From NCBI GenBank assembly GCA_021399395.1, contig JAAFKJ010000163.1:1-37369 (forward strand): a stretch of DNA of 37,369 nucleotides. The letters run 5' to 3'. The notes under the pieces were generated by a model. That model saw nothing but the letters and a program-made list of their open reading frames with translations, did not search any database and was not told the origin of the DNA. The translations under genes and the position numbers were made by a program. This stretch comes from Candidatus Heimdallarchaeota archaeon. Its GTDB lineage: Archaea > Asgardarchaeota > Heimdallarchaeia > Heimdallarchaeales > Heimdallarchaeaceae. Of this stretch, positions 17,083-24,461 are shown one piece after another (position 1 is the first letter of the stretch; each line of letters opens with the position of its first letter).

Positions 17083-17398
17083 AAAGAAGATAATAGCTGA
17101 CTTACAAGCTATTGCCAAAAATATTGATCTCCAATATTCTGTTGTAGATATTGTTCTATTTGGTTCAATAGCAAGAGGGGATTTTGGGTTGTATAGTGAT
17201 GCAGATGTTCTGATAATTCTTGAAAAAAGTAATAAAAAGCGATATTTCGATAGAATACCTGAATTTTCAGGATATTTCAATGTATCTCATTTGTATGTAG
17301 ACATATTTCCTTATACTGATGAAGAAATAAGGAGAATGAAGAAGAATAATCTTTTCATTAGAAGAGCTCTAGAAGAAGGAATTTCGTTGCTATCTTAA
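17036..17398 (+). CDS. MNT-type minimal nucleotidyltransferase (putative antitoxin)
   Basis: The 120-aa protein carries the nucleotidyltransferase signature FGSIARGDFGLYSDADVLI: Gly43-Ser44, then Asp55 and Asp57, the metal-binding DxD pair. This is the minimal domain found next to HEPN proteins. In characterised HEPN/MNT toxin-antitoxin pairs, the MNT member inactivates the HEPN partner by adding AMP groups; whether this copy does so is inference. ATG 17036 is chosen because it begins inside the end of the HEPN gene (47-bp overlap) and gives the usual length. The longer frame from 16916 would run deep into the HEPN gene. It is the downstream member of a two-gene operon. Confidence 0.82.
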   Translation: MQKKLLSSAEKLYRNRKKIIADLQAIAKNIDLQYSVVDIVLFGSIARGDFGLYSDADVLIILEKSNKKRYFDRIPEFSGYFNVSHLYVDIFPYTDEEIRRMKKNNLFIRRALEEGISLLS

Positions 17399-17523
17399 AC
17401 AGGATGTAGTCATTTTTGTTCAACTACTATTGAAAAAGGGACACAAATGGAAACTACTGAAACTGCTTAATCTTTTAGACTCCCTTTAAGTGCAACAGAG
17501 GTTTGCTTGAGCATTATAATGAA

Positions 17524-17553
17524 GAGAAGAAAGTAACTTCTCATTCTTTTTTT
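17524..17553 (+). terminator. Hairpin followed by T run in the gap after HEPN/MNT
   Basis: GAGAAG (17524-17529) and CTTCTC (17537-17542) form a 6-bp stem with a 7-nt loop, followed 4 bp later by seven T. This resembles an intrinsic terminator, but lies about 125 bp after the preceding stop codon. The T run is also the start of repeat copy C. Apart from these, 17399-17740 shows no gene. Confidence 0.35.
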
Positions 17554-17590
17554 CCACTCGAAGTAAACCCTGCTCCAGTGGAAATAAAGT
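17547..17590 (+). repeat. Intergenic repeat, copy C
   Basis: Third copy: seven T, CC, then ACTCGAAGTAAACCCTGCTC and a tail CAGTGGAAATAAAGT that resembles copy A's tail (ATGGATGCAAAGT). Copies A to C are spaced about 1.25 and 1.0 kb apart, all in the same orientation, and none was noticed elsewhere in the window. Confidence 0.7.
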
Positions 17591-17740
17591 CTATCCCTTC
17601 CAATATTGTCTCTGATGTAATAAGATACCTTCTTGTTTTTCTCTTTGCAATATAATGAAAGAATAACTATTTATGGAACCTTTGAGCGATTCTGAGCAAA
17701 AGAGTAATATTAGTTAATAGTTTTAACAATTTAGATATTC

Positions 17741-18433
17741 ATGGAATGGTATTATATTCTAATCATAATAGTTGGAGCTCTATTGTTTGCAATCTTGTCA
17801 TTAATTATTTGGTACTTTTCATACATCACACCGATCCCAACTGGGAAAATCTCTGATAATATTTCCGTTATTCGTACTGGAATAGTTAATTGCTTTGTTT
17901 ATAGTAAAGGTTCCAAAAGGATTCTAATTGACGCTGGAACATCAACTAAAAAATTAGCTAAAGGATTGATAACTCTAGAAATAAATCCTGAAACAATCAG
18001 TCATGTATTTCTGACTCATAGTGATCCTGATCATATAGGCGGTCTTTCACTTGTTAGTCATGCAACAACACATCTTGGAGAGAAATCGAAAATAGCTGAT
18101 TATGAGAAATATCACTTCCTTGATGATGGGGAAATAACTGAAGTTGATGGAATTAATATTCAAGCTATAAGTGCTCCTGGTCACCGTCTTGGACATACTG
18201 TTTTCATAATAGATGATGAATTCCTGTTCACTGGTGATGCTCTTAGTTTGAAGAAAGGAGAAGTAAAACCATTTCTTAGAATTTTTAGTTCTGATTATGA
18301 AAAACAAAAGCGAACTATTGAAATGTTAGCTGAACTTGATAACATCACTATTATGTTTACTGCTCATAATGGATTTACAACAAACTTTGAGGAAGCTATT
18401 GGGATGTGGAAATCCCTAAAATGGAAAGATTGA
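17741..18433 (+). CDS. Membrane-anchored metallo-beta-lactamase-fold hydrolase
   Basis: The 230-aa protein starts with a membrane span (about 4-27, YYILIIIVGALLFAILSLIIWY) followed by a compact metallo-beta-lactamase-fold domain. Its metal motifs are THSDPDHIGG (His93, Asp95, Asp97, His98), GHRLGHT (His148, His152), TGDAL (Asp166) and the late TAHNG (His209). The first motif has Asp where the canonical HxHxDH has its second His, a variation known in some members, so a normal two-metal site is likely but altered. The broad family includes glyoxalase-II-like thioesterases, RNases and lactonases; nothing here singles one out. It stands alone, with an AT-rich promoter region upstream (TTAGTTAATAG) and the transglutaminase-like gene about 90 bp downstream. 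Confidence 0.85.
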   Translation: MEWYYILIIIVGALLFAILSLIIWYFSYITPIPTGKISDNISVIRTGIVNCFVYSKGSKRILIDAGTSTKKLAKGLITLEINPETISHVFLTHSDPDHIGGLSLVSHATTHLGEKSKIADYEKYHFLDDGEITEVDGINIQAISAPGHRLGHTVFIIDDEFLFTGDALSLKKGEVKPFLRIFSSDYEKQKRTIEMLAELDNITIMFTAHNGFTTNFEEAIGMWKSLKWKD

Positions 18434-18483
18434 CATTCCCATTCTTCATTTTTAAATACTGAATTCTCCAAACATCTTTATAG

Positions 18484-18503
18484 CTCTAAAATGATTTTTA
18501 GAG
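18484..18503. promoter_or_regulatory. Perfect inverted repeat in promoter of transglutaminase-like gene
   Basis: CTCTAAAATGATTTTTAGAG is a perfect 8-bp inverted repeat around TGAT. A TATA-like CTTTATAG (18476-18483) sits immediately upstream, and GGTGA with the ATG at 18526 lie just downstream. The repeat thus falls between the TATA box and the expected transcription start, where a repressor would block initiation. A leader RNA hairpin is the alternative. Confidence 0.5.
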
Positions 18504-18525
18504 TGTCAACTGCTGGTGAAATTAA

Positions 18526-19437
18526 ATGAAAGAAGAGATATTAGAATATTATAGAATACAGAGCGAAATAAGTGATCCAGGTAAATTTACCAAGTATTTT
18601 GGTGATTTACCTGATTCTATCTCAGAATTATGTGAGATAGTGCAGAATACATTCAATCACATCTTTTGGATTATGAAGAAGGAGAATTATGGGATCTCAC
18701 CAAAAGATATTGTAGAAATCGGAAGAGATCCAAATCAAGAATTAAACCTTAGACGAATGGAAGAGAAACTGGAAGCATATTTTTCAATTGATGAAAAATC
18801 ATTTACTGAACAACGCAAACCAATTGATAAAATAGTTGGAAATTGTCGTGATTACGCTTTACTTCTAGTTTCTATGTTAAGATACAACGGTATTCCAGCG
18901 AGAGTAAGAAGTGGTGCTGCTAGGTATTTCTTTCCTCTATCAGATGAACGATATGAAGATCATTATATCTGCGAGTATTGGAATGAAGAAGATAAGAGCT
19001 GGCAGATGGCAGATCCACAAATTGACGAATTACAAAGAAAAGCGCTCAATTTGACAATCGACACTACAGATCTTCCCTTTGATCTATTCCTAGGTGCAGG
19101 TAGAACATGGATAAAATTCAGGAAAGGAGCTGTGAAACCAGATAATTTTGGTATTGGCGATTGGAGAGGAGATATCTTTGCTCTTAATAAGTTGATTATG
19201 GAACTTGCTAGTTTGAACAAAGTAGAGGTTTTAGCTTGGGAAAGATGGGGAATCTGTGGTGAAATTGAGAATCTGAAAACATTGGGTTATGAGATTTTCG
19301 ATGAACTTGCTGAGAAAATAACTAATGTAAATGATCCTGAGATTTTCTTTGAGTTGAGAAATATGTTTGATAAAGATTCAAGGTACAAAGTACCTAATAA
19401 CTATAAAGCGTGGTTTATGAAATTTAACTTTGAATGA
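18526..19437 (+). CDS. Transglutaminase-like (cysteine protease fold) protein
   Basis: The 303-aa soluble protein has a transglutaminase-core domain. The catalytic set is visible: Cys107 in VGNCRDYALLLVSMLR, His146 in YEDHYICEYW and Asp163 in QMADPQID, with the intervening GIPARVRSGAARYF typical of the family. Archaeal and bacterial members are mostly proteases, peptide N-glycanase-like enzymes or amidases rather than cross-linkers; the substrate here is unknown. There is no signal peptide, so it is cytoplasmic. The last third (about 200-303) is alpha-rich and not assigned. GGTGA lies 6 nt before the ATG. A perfect dyad just upstream suggests regulated expression. It converges with the flavodoxin gene on the other strand, 25 bp apart. 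Confidence 0.82.
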   Translation: MKEEILEYYRIQSEISDPGKFTKYFGDLPDSISELCEIVQNTFNHIFWIMKKENYGISPKDIVEIGRDPNQELNLRRMEEKLEAYFSIDEKSFTEQRKPIDKIVGNCRDYALLLVSMLRYNGIPARVRSGAARYFFPLSDERYEDHYICEYWNEEDKSWQMADPQIDELQRKALNLTIDTTDLPFDLFLGAGRTWIKFRKGAVKPDNFGIGDWRGDIFALNKLIMELASLNKVEVLAWERWGICGEIENLKTLGYEIFDELAEKITNVNDPEIFFELRNMFDKDSRYKVPNNYKAWFMKFNFE

Positions 19438-19462
19438 AAAATAAAAAAGAAAGGATATTTGA

Positions 19463-19960
19463 TTAACCGGTTAGTTTCCCTATCTCTTCTGACCATTTAA
19501 CCATATCTTCTTCTTTCCAATTGTAGAGATCAAACTCACCAGGTTTTCCTCTAGTCTTTATCCAACCCCCAAATACAGCAGTTGAGGTAGGTTGGATTTT
19601 AAGATTCTTTTTTACAATACTATCAAGAAATCTCTTCTTTCTTTTTGCGTATTTATCCATCTCACCTTTTTCTAGAGCAGGATAAGTTAAACCAGCTGAA
19701 GATACAAAAACAAATACTTTTTTTCCACTGAAATCATTTTGAAGATATTTTTTCGCTCGTTTGGTCCAGCTGAAATAAGCAACACTGGAACCGATGATTA
19801 TATTGTCGAAGCTGGAAAAATCATGGTTCTCAGTTTCACTTGACAATTTTACAACTTCAACCTCATGATTAAATTTCTCTTTTAACTCACGTGCTATAAT
19901 CTCAGAAGATTTTTCTGTTGCACCAAATCTTGTACCATAAACAATTAATGTTTTACTCAT
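19463..19960 (-). CDS. Flavodoxin-domain protein
   Basis: The 165-aa protein opens with KTLIVYGTRFGATEKSSEIIA, the FMN-phosphate-binding loop of flavodoxins, and has IIIGSSVAYFSWTKRAKKYL and KVFVFVSSAGLTYPA as the following loop segments around the isoalloxazine ring. It resembles the flavodoxin_5/HemG-like group (menaquinone-dependent protoporphyrinogen oxidase in bacteria), but residues specific to that activity cannot be judged here, so a general electron carrier or reductase role is safer. The ATG at 19960 is preferred over the upstream TTG at 19975 because GAGGT lies 9 nt before it. It is divergent from the iron-sulfur flavoprotein gene at 20081; the shared 120-bp spacer probably holds both promoters. 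Confidence 0.82.
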   Translation of the reverse strand: MSKTLIVYGTRFGATEKSSEIIARELKEKFNHEVEVVKLSSETENHDFSSFDNIIIGSSVAYFSWTKRAKKYLQNDFSGKKVFVFVSSAGLTYPALEKGEMDKYAKRKKRFLDSIVKKNLKIQPTSTAVFGGWIKTRGKPGEFDLYNWKEEDMVKWSEEIGKLTG

Positions 19961-20052
19961 TGTTAATAACCTCAAATACTGTTCTGTTTTTAGTAATTTG
20001 CTTATTTAAGACTATACATTTCAAGAAGAATAAACAATAATCTAAATAATTC

Positions 20053-20059
20053 TTATAAA
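20053..20059 (+). promoter_or_regulatory. TATA-like box of leaderless promoter
   Basis: TTATAAA is centred about 25 nt before the ATG at 20081, and no GGTGA precedes that ATG. This is the spacing expected for an archaeal leaderless transcript starting at or next to the initiation codon. Confidence 0.5.
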
Positions 20060-20080
20060 TGTTGTAACTAATTGAGATAT

Positions 20081-20644
20081 ATGGTTAGAGTATTAATTTT
20101 GAATGGGAGTCCTCGCAAAAAAGGAAATACCCTCTTTCTAGTTAGCGAACTTGCTGAGCAGCTAAGAGCAAAAAATAATTTTGTTAAAATTCTTCATTTG
20201 AATGATTATGATATCAAACCTTGTCAAAGTTGTTATTGGTGTTATAGGGACTTTCCTCTCCAATGTATACAAGATGATGTGATGAATGGATTATATCCAC
20301 ATGCTCTTGATGCTGAAGTAATTATCTTTGCATCACCCATCTATTGGTTTACTTATTCAGCTCAGCTGAAACTTTTCGTAGATCGGTTATTAGCTTTACA
20401 TGTGAAGGGAGGTCACTCATTCCAAGGGAAGAAGTTCGCTTCTATTTTTGTTTATGGTGCTAGTAATCCTGAAGGTTCTGGTGTCTTCAATGCAATCAAA
20501 TCAGTAGAACAGATGATATCTTATTTTGGAGGAGAGAATATAGGCGTAGTTTACGGAACTGGGGGCGATAAACTTACTGCCAAAGATAATCCAGAGATTC
20601 TAAGAAAAATAGGCAATTTGGTACTAACTATATCAAATCAGTAG
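20081..20644 (+). CDS. Iron-sulfur flavoprotein (Isf-type NADPH-dependent FMN reductase family)
   Basis: The 187-aa protein has the FMN-binding start VRVLILNGSPRKKGNT, the second loop ASPIYWFTYSAQLKLFVDR and an 'FGGENIGVVYGTG' end segment, as in NADPH-dependent FMN reductases. It also carries a compact cysteine cluster Cys48-x2-Cys51-x2-Cys54-x7-Cys62. This fits the CX2CX2CX4-7C motif that binds the [4Fe-4S] cluster in archaeal Isf proteins (studied in Methanosarcina thermophila), where the protein passes electrons, for example in oxygen or peroxide reduction. ATG 20081 is chosen over TTG 20072 because of the TATA-box spacing and because the flavin loop begins directly after it. It is divergent from the flavodoxin gene; a joint redox role is plausible but inferred. 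Confidence 0.85.
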   Translation: MVRVLILNGSPRKKGNTLFLVSELAEQLRAKNNFVKILHLNDYDIKPCQSCYWCYRDFPLQCIQDDVMNGLYPHALDAEVIIFASPIYWFTYSAQLKLFVDRLLALHVKGGHSFQGKKFASIFVYGASNPEGSGVFNAIKSVEQMISYFGGENIGVVYGTGGDKLTAKDNPEILRKIGNLVLTISNQ

Positions 20645-20671
20645 AATCTACATAGAATTTAATTAGATTAA

Positions 20672-20686
20672 TTTATTAGTGTTTAA
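20672..20686 (+). promoter_or_regulatory. Promoter element of first HExxH protease gene
   Basis: TTTATTAGTGTTTAA begins exactly 27 nt before the ATG at 20699. An almost identical string stands exactly 27 nt before the paralogous gene at 22240. It fits an archaeal TATA box with leaderless start; the conserved GTGTTTAA part may be an added regulator site or simple duplication residue. Confidence 0.55.
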
Positions 20687-20698
20687 GACATAAAGTTG

Positions 20699-22210
20699 AT
20701 GATGAAATTGAAGTTTAAAGCTCCTACTATTCTAATTTGTTTATTATTTATTTGTTCTTCTATTGGTTTTTCAGTTTCTTCTGATACACTTCATCAAACT
20801 GATACAAGTATCTTAAAACTCAATCAAGTTGAGAAGATTGAATCCTTTCAAAAGGAACCTGTACTTAGTTATGTAGAGGAGCAAGTCGGTGACCAATTTC
20901 TATTCTGGATAAACATACCTGACATAACACAGCTGAGGGGAACACTGCTAGCAAAGGGAAACTGGAGTTATATCTATATGGCAAATGAAACAATAGACTT
21001 GCTAGGTGTGAATGCTTCAATTTCGATGTGTGAATCTCTTAGTCTTGAATTTGATTCAACTATTTATCCATGTGCACTTGAAGTAGCTGGGCATCCTGAT
21101 GGGAATTTAGGTGATATTGATGGGGATCCACACATAACAGTCTTTTTAGCACCTCTATGTAGATATTGTGGTAGTAATTCTGTTTTAGGTTACTACGATG
21201 ATAAGGATGACGAGATTGGTAATCCTTATTCAAATAACAGAGAAATGTTCTATGTAGATTCCGAGCATTCACTTGTTGATACTTTATGGATAATAACTCA
21301 CGAATTTAATCACATGATTTGGGGAAATTACGAATATGATGAAGCATCATTTCTTTTAGAAGGCTTAGCCAACTATAATGTGGATTATAATGGATATTAT
21401 TCATGGGTTACAGATGCAGTTACTACAACTTATACATATCACCCAGAAATTTCTCTTCTTTACTTTGTACGGGAATATGGGGCATTATGGGATGCTAGTT
21501 ATGGGCAAGCATACTTATTTGTAACATATCTTGCCGAACGCTTTGGTAATGATTTCACTCGAGAATTAGTTTCTACCGCTGCTGATGGTGCAGAAGCAAT
21601 AGATGCTGCTCTAATTAATTTTGGCTATACTATGACATTTAATACTGTTTATCTAGATTGGATAACAGCTTGTACACTAGATGATCCTTCTTTTGCCGAT
21701 GGTATTTACGGATTTGAAAGCGTTGACTATAAAATAGATGCCCAACAACCTATTGGTTATGTCTTTCCGATTGAAAAACTAGATATCACTCATAACTATT
21801 ATGGATTTGAAGTAAAGGCAGTGTATGGAGATCATGATAATTTCACCTTTGTTATAGAGAACCCCTATCCTTATGCTCTTGGAATATCAATAGCTTTCAA
21901 AGATGATTCAGGATGGAATGTCACTCAATATTTCAATACAGAACAATCCGATCAGATCTCTCTTTATATTGAAGGCACCAAGATTCAAGAAGCATACGTT
22001 ATAACAAGTTTAATGTCTGCAAGTACTCCTTCAGATTTTGGTGTTGTTTATGCTCTTTCTGAACTTCCTTCTGAAAAACTTGACTACTTCTTCTTTGAAG
22101 GCAGATTAGAAATAACTGATGAAAGTTCTTTCGCTTTCGTAACATTTGTTTCTATCGTCTGTTTGTTCCTAATTGCAAAAATTAGAAGAGACCGAAAATT
22201 GTCCAAGTAA
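20699..22210 (+). CDS. Membrane-anchored extracellular zinc metalloprotease (HExxH), copy 1
   Basis: The protein (503 aa) has a signal peptide (LKFKAPTILICLLFICSSIGFSVSS), then a domain with GNLGDIDGDPHITVFLAPL, a calcium-site-like segment often found before the catalytic helix in secreted archaeal peptidases. The zinc motif THEFNHMIWG (HExxH at about 201-205) follows, and FLLEGLANY offers a Glu 16 residues after the second His as third zinc ligand, so it belongs to the gluzincin-type Peptidase_MA group. A beta-rich C-terminal domain and one membrane span (about 478-497, AFVTFVSIVCLFLIAKI) with a basic tail RRDRK anchor it to the outer face. TTG 20696 and ATG 20702 are neighbouring start options. 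Substrates are presumably extracellular proteins. The paralog follows after 29 bp. Confidence 0.82.
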   Translation: MMKLKFKAPTILICLLFICSSIGFSVSSDTLHQTDTSILKLNQVEKIESFQKEPVLSYVEEQVGDQFLFWINIPDITQLRGTLLAKGNWSYIYMANETIDLLGVNASISMCESLSLEFDSTIYPCALEVAGHPDGNLGDIDGDPHITVFLAPLCRYCGSNSVLGYYDDKDDEIGNPYSNNREMFYVDSEHSLVDTLWIITHEFNHMIWGNYEYDEASFLLEGLANYNVDYNGYYSWVTDAVTTTYTYHPEISLLYFVREYGALWDASYGQAYLFVTYLAERFGNDFTRELVSTAADGAEAIDAALINFGYTMTFNTVYLDWITACTLDDPSFADGIYGFESVDYKIDAQQPIGYVFPIEKLDITHNYYGFEVKAVYGDHDNFTFVIENPYPYALGISIAFKDDSGWNVTQYFNTEQSDQISLYIEGTKIQEAYVITSLMSASTPSDFGVVYALSELPSEKLDYFFFEGRLEITDESSFAFVTFVSIVCLFLIAKIRRDRKLSK

Positions 22211-22212
22211 GG

Positions 22213-22228
22213 TTTATTAGTGTTTTAA
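22213..22228 (+). promoter_or_regulatory. Promoter element of second HExxH protease gene
   Basis: TTTATTAGTGTTTTAA differs from the element at 20672 by one added T and keeps the same 27-nt distance to the start codon. It lies in the 29-bp gap between the two protease genes, so the second gene probably has its own promoter rather than depending on readthrough. Confidence 0.55.
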
Positions 22229-22239
22229 CCTTTACATCT

Positions 22240-23790
22240 ATGGTTGAAATGCTGAAATATGGAAGTACTGTATTGTTATTATTTATTATTTGTACATCCA
22301 CTTTTGGAACAGATATTTCGACTTCTAATCCTTGTGATATCTTATTTGAGATAATGGAAAATAAACCCAGTATAAAATCTGAAACTCCCGTAACTGAAGT
22401 AGCAGATCAACTTAAAGTGTACGAGTCTTTTGGGAATCAAGAAGAATTTTGGACTGCAAATTTGAATACTAATGAATGGTTTACAGTACGTGCAACATTG
22501 CTCTCAGTTGGTGATAATTGCTATATCTACATGGACAATAGAACCATCAGTTCAATGGGGCAAAGTCAAGCCATAGATAGATGTGAGATATTAAGTTCAG
22601 AATTCGATCATACTGTTTATCCCAAAAACCTAGAATTAATGGGTCATCCAAATGGAACATTGGGTGACATTGACGGTGATATGCATATTACAGTATTCCT
22701 TGTTGAAGGTGTGGGGAGTTATTACTTACAACGTAATGAATTAGTTGGTTATTCTTATTCCAATCAAAGAGAAATGGTGTTTGTTTCTTCAGAGATGTCT
22801 CTAATTAATACTATTGGTGTTATGTGTCATGAAATCAACCATCTTTTTCTATTTAACAATGATTTGGATGAAGCAGTTTTCTTTATAGAAGGATTAGCCG
22901 AATTTTCTATGTACTATGCAGGATATATGTCCAATTATTCCTTCATGCAAGGTGGTATGACAATTAATACAACCTATTCAGCTTACTATTTCTCACAGAA
23001 TCCTTCTGTATCTCTGTTCTATTTTGATGCAAATTATTATTCCTATGCAAGTTATGGATATGGTTATATGTTTCTCTTCTACATTGCTGAAAAATATGGC
23101 ATAGATATAATCAAGGATCTAGTTCTAATTGATGTTCTTGATGGACCAGAAGCATATGAATCAGTTCTCTCTAATCATGGCTTTGAGATTAGTTTTAACA
23201 GTTTATTCCTCGATTTCATAACAGCTTGTACTATTGATGAGCTTGAAATATGTGATGATTTATTTGGTTTTGTTAATGCGGATTTTCATATAACCAATAC
23301 AAGATTAATTTCTTCGTTACCCTCAACAAAAGCGGACATAGAACATAGATATTATGGAGTTGAAATTGAAAAAATTACCAGCGCACCAGACAAATTTACT
23401 CTTGAAATTGAAACTCCTGTATACCCTAGATCTCTTGGTATTGTAATTATTATTGAAGATGACAACGGATGGAATGTTACACAATCATTAGTGACAGGAA
23501 ATGGTTCTACAATCTTGATTCATTGTAATGGAGATAATATCCAGACTGCATATTTAGTAACAAGTTTAATGAAAGAAGACACTCCCAACGCTGTTAGAAC
23601 TTGGTCTTCTAGCCCTGTCAATGAATTAACTATTGTTATCAAGGAAGGCTTCCATTATTCTCTAACAGAAGCAAATTGGTCTTTCCTTGTCTCATTTGTG
23701 TCTATATTTGTTATTTTTACTGTGGATGTGAAAGGAAGAAGAGCAAAAAAACAAAAAAAAGAAAGGAAGCGGATATTGCAAGAATTATAG
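22240..23790 (+). CDS. Membrane-anchored extracellular zinc metalloprotease (HExxH), copy 2
   Basis: This paralog (516 aa) of the preceding gene has a signal peptide (YGSTVLLLFIICTSTFGTD), GTLGDIDGDMHITVFLVEG, the zinc motif MCHEINHLFLF (His197, Glu198, His201) and FFIEGLAEF with Glu217 as likely third ligand. It shares the ending DDNGWNVTQS...AYLVTSLM with copy 1 and closes with a membrane span (about 480-497) and a strongly basic cytoplasmic tail (KGRRAKKQKKERKR). All catalytic residues are kept, so both copies should be active. Divergence between copies is spread over the whole length, suggesting separate substrates or conditions rather than a recent duplication. The end overlaps the convergent minus-strand gene by 6 bp. 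Confidence 0.82.
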   Translation: MVEMLKYGSTVLLLFIICTSTFGTDISTSNPCDILFEIMENKPSIKSETPVTEVADQLKVYESFGNQEEFWTANLNTNEWFTVRATLLSVGDNCYIYMDNRTISSMGQSQAIDRCEILSSEFDHTVYPKNLELMGHPNGTLGDIDGDMHITVFLVEGVGSYYLQRNELVGYSYSNQREMVFVSSEMSLINTIGVMCHEINHLFLFNNDLDEAVFFIEGLAEFSMYYAGYMSNYSFMQGGMTINTTYSAYYFSQNPSVSLFYFDANYYSYASYGYGYMFLFYIAEKYGIDIIKDLVLIDVLDGPEAYESVLSNHGFEISFNSLFLDFITACTIDELEICDDLFGFVNADFHITNTRLISSLPSTKADIEHRYYGVEIEKITSAPDKFTLEIETPVYPRSLGIVIIIEDDNGWNVTQSLVTGNGSTILIHCNGDNIQTAYLVTSLMKEDTPNAVRTWSSSPVNELTIVIKEGFHYSLTEANWSFLVSFVSIFVIFTVDVKGRRAKKQKKERKRILQEL

Positions 23791-24303
23791 GTGGATGGTT
23801 AAAGTTCCTTGAATAAGTGTTAACCCAACTTCTGCAGGTGTAAAAGTAGCTTGGAATAGTATCTTATGACCACCTAATGTACCATGAGATACAGCTTCTC
23901 CTGAAATTTTTCCGTCAATTTGTACCATTATAGATACACCTTCGAAAATTAATTCAGCACCATAGAAATCTCCTTCGATCATCCAAATACCTATAAAGGA
24001 ATTTGTTCCTATTGCGTGACCGATTCCTGTTACTGGATTAATATTCATCCTTGTAATTCCGGCTTGGAGTACTCCTTCAATATCTCCATACACAACGAAT
24101 GGAAACATTGCATCATCCCAATGTACAACCCCACCATCTGAAACCCAAACTGTAGGTGGCATAAATACTCCTGCTGGGGGATAAATGTACTCCAGAGCAG
24201 CAAAATCTACCTTAACCACCTTAGCTTGTGCGGTAGTGCTTCCTAAAATAAATAATCCCGCTAGACATACCATAAGTAAAAGATAAACTCTTTTGTTCTT
24301 CAT
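23785..24303 (-). CDS. Secreted protein of unknown function (172 aa)
   Basis: A clear signal peptide (MKNKRVYLLLMVCLAGLFILG, cleavage probably after STTAQA at about 27) precedes a 145-residue beta-rich mature part. It contains proline and glycine turns (YIYPPAGVFMPPTVWVSDGG), VVHWDDAMFPFVV, and a repeated pattern of short strands ending GTLTIHL. There are no cysteines in the mature part, no membrane anchor and no recognised family; a lipocalin-like or jelly-roll-like fold is possible but unsupported. It is the only clearly soluble secreted protein in the window. It converges on the protease gene with a 6-bp overlap. The 158-bp gap upstream has TATA-like sequences in both orientations (24390-24410) but no gene. 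Confidence 0.65.
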   Translation of the reverse strand: MKNKRVYLLLMVCLAGLFILGSTTAQAKVVKVDFAALEYIYPPAGVFMPPTVWVSDGGVVHWDDAMFPFVVYGDIEGVLQAGITRMNINPVTGIGHAIGTNSFIGIWMIEGDFYGAELIFEGVSIMVQIDGKISGEAVSHGTLGGHKILFQATFTPAEVGLTLIQGTLTIHL

Positions 24304-24461
24304 TTCTTACGCCTTCTAATAAACCTTTAATGTTTATCGAACTCAGTATCACTACATATTATTTAAGTCTTTTGTGTGCTAATTTATCACTATATAAAAG
24401 TATATATTTCAAGTTTCTAGTTAAAAATTAAGAATAGTAAATGTACTGCAGCAATAGATTT

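Noticed and set aside
17486..17545. Short minus-strand frame (about 26 codons) with a hydrophobic start near repeat copy C
   Set aside because: No ribosome binding site, overlaps the hairpin and repeat, and has no length or composition support.
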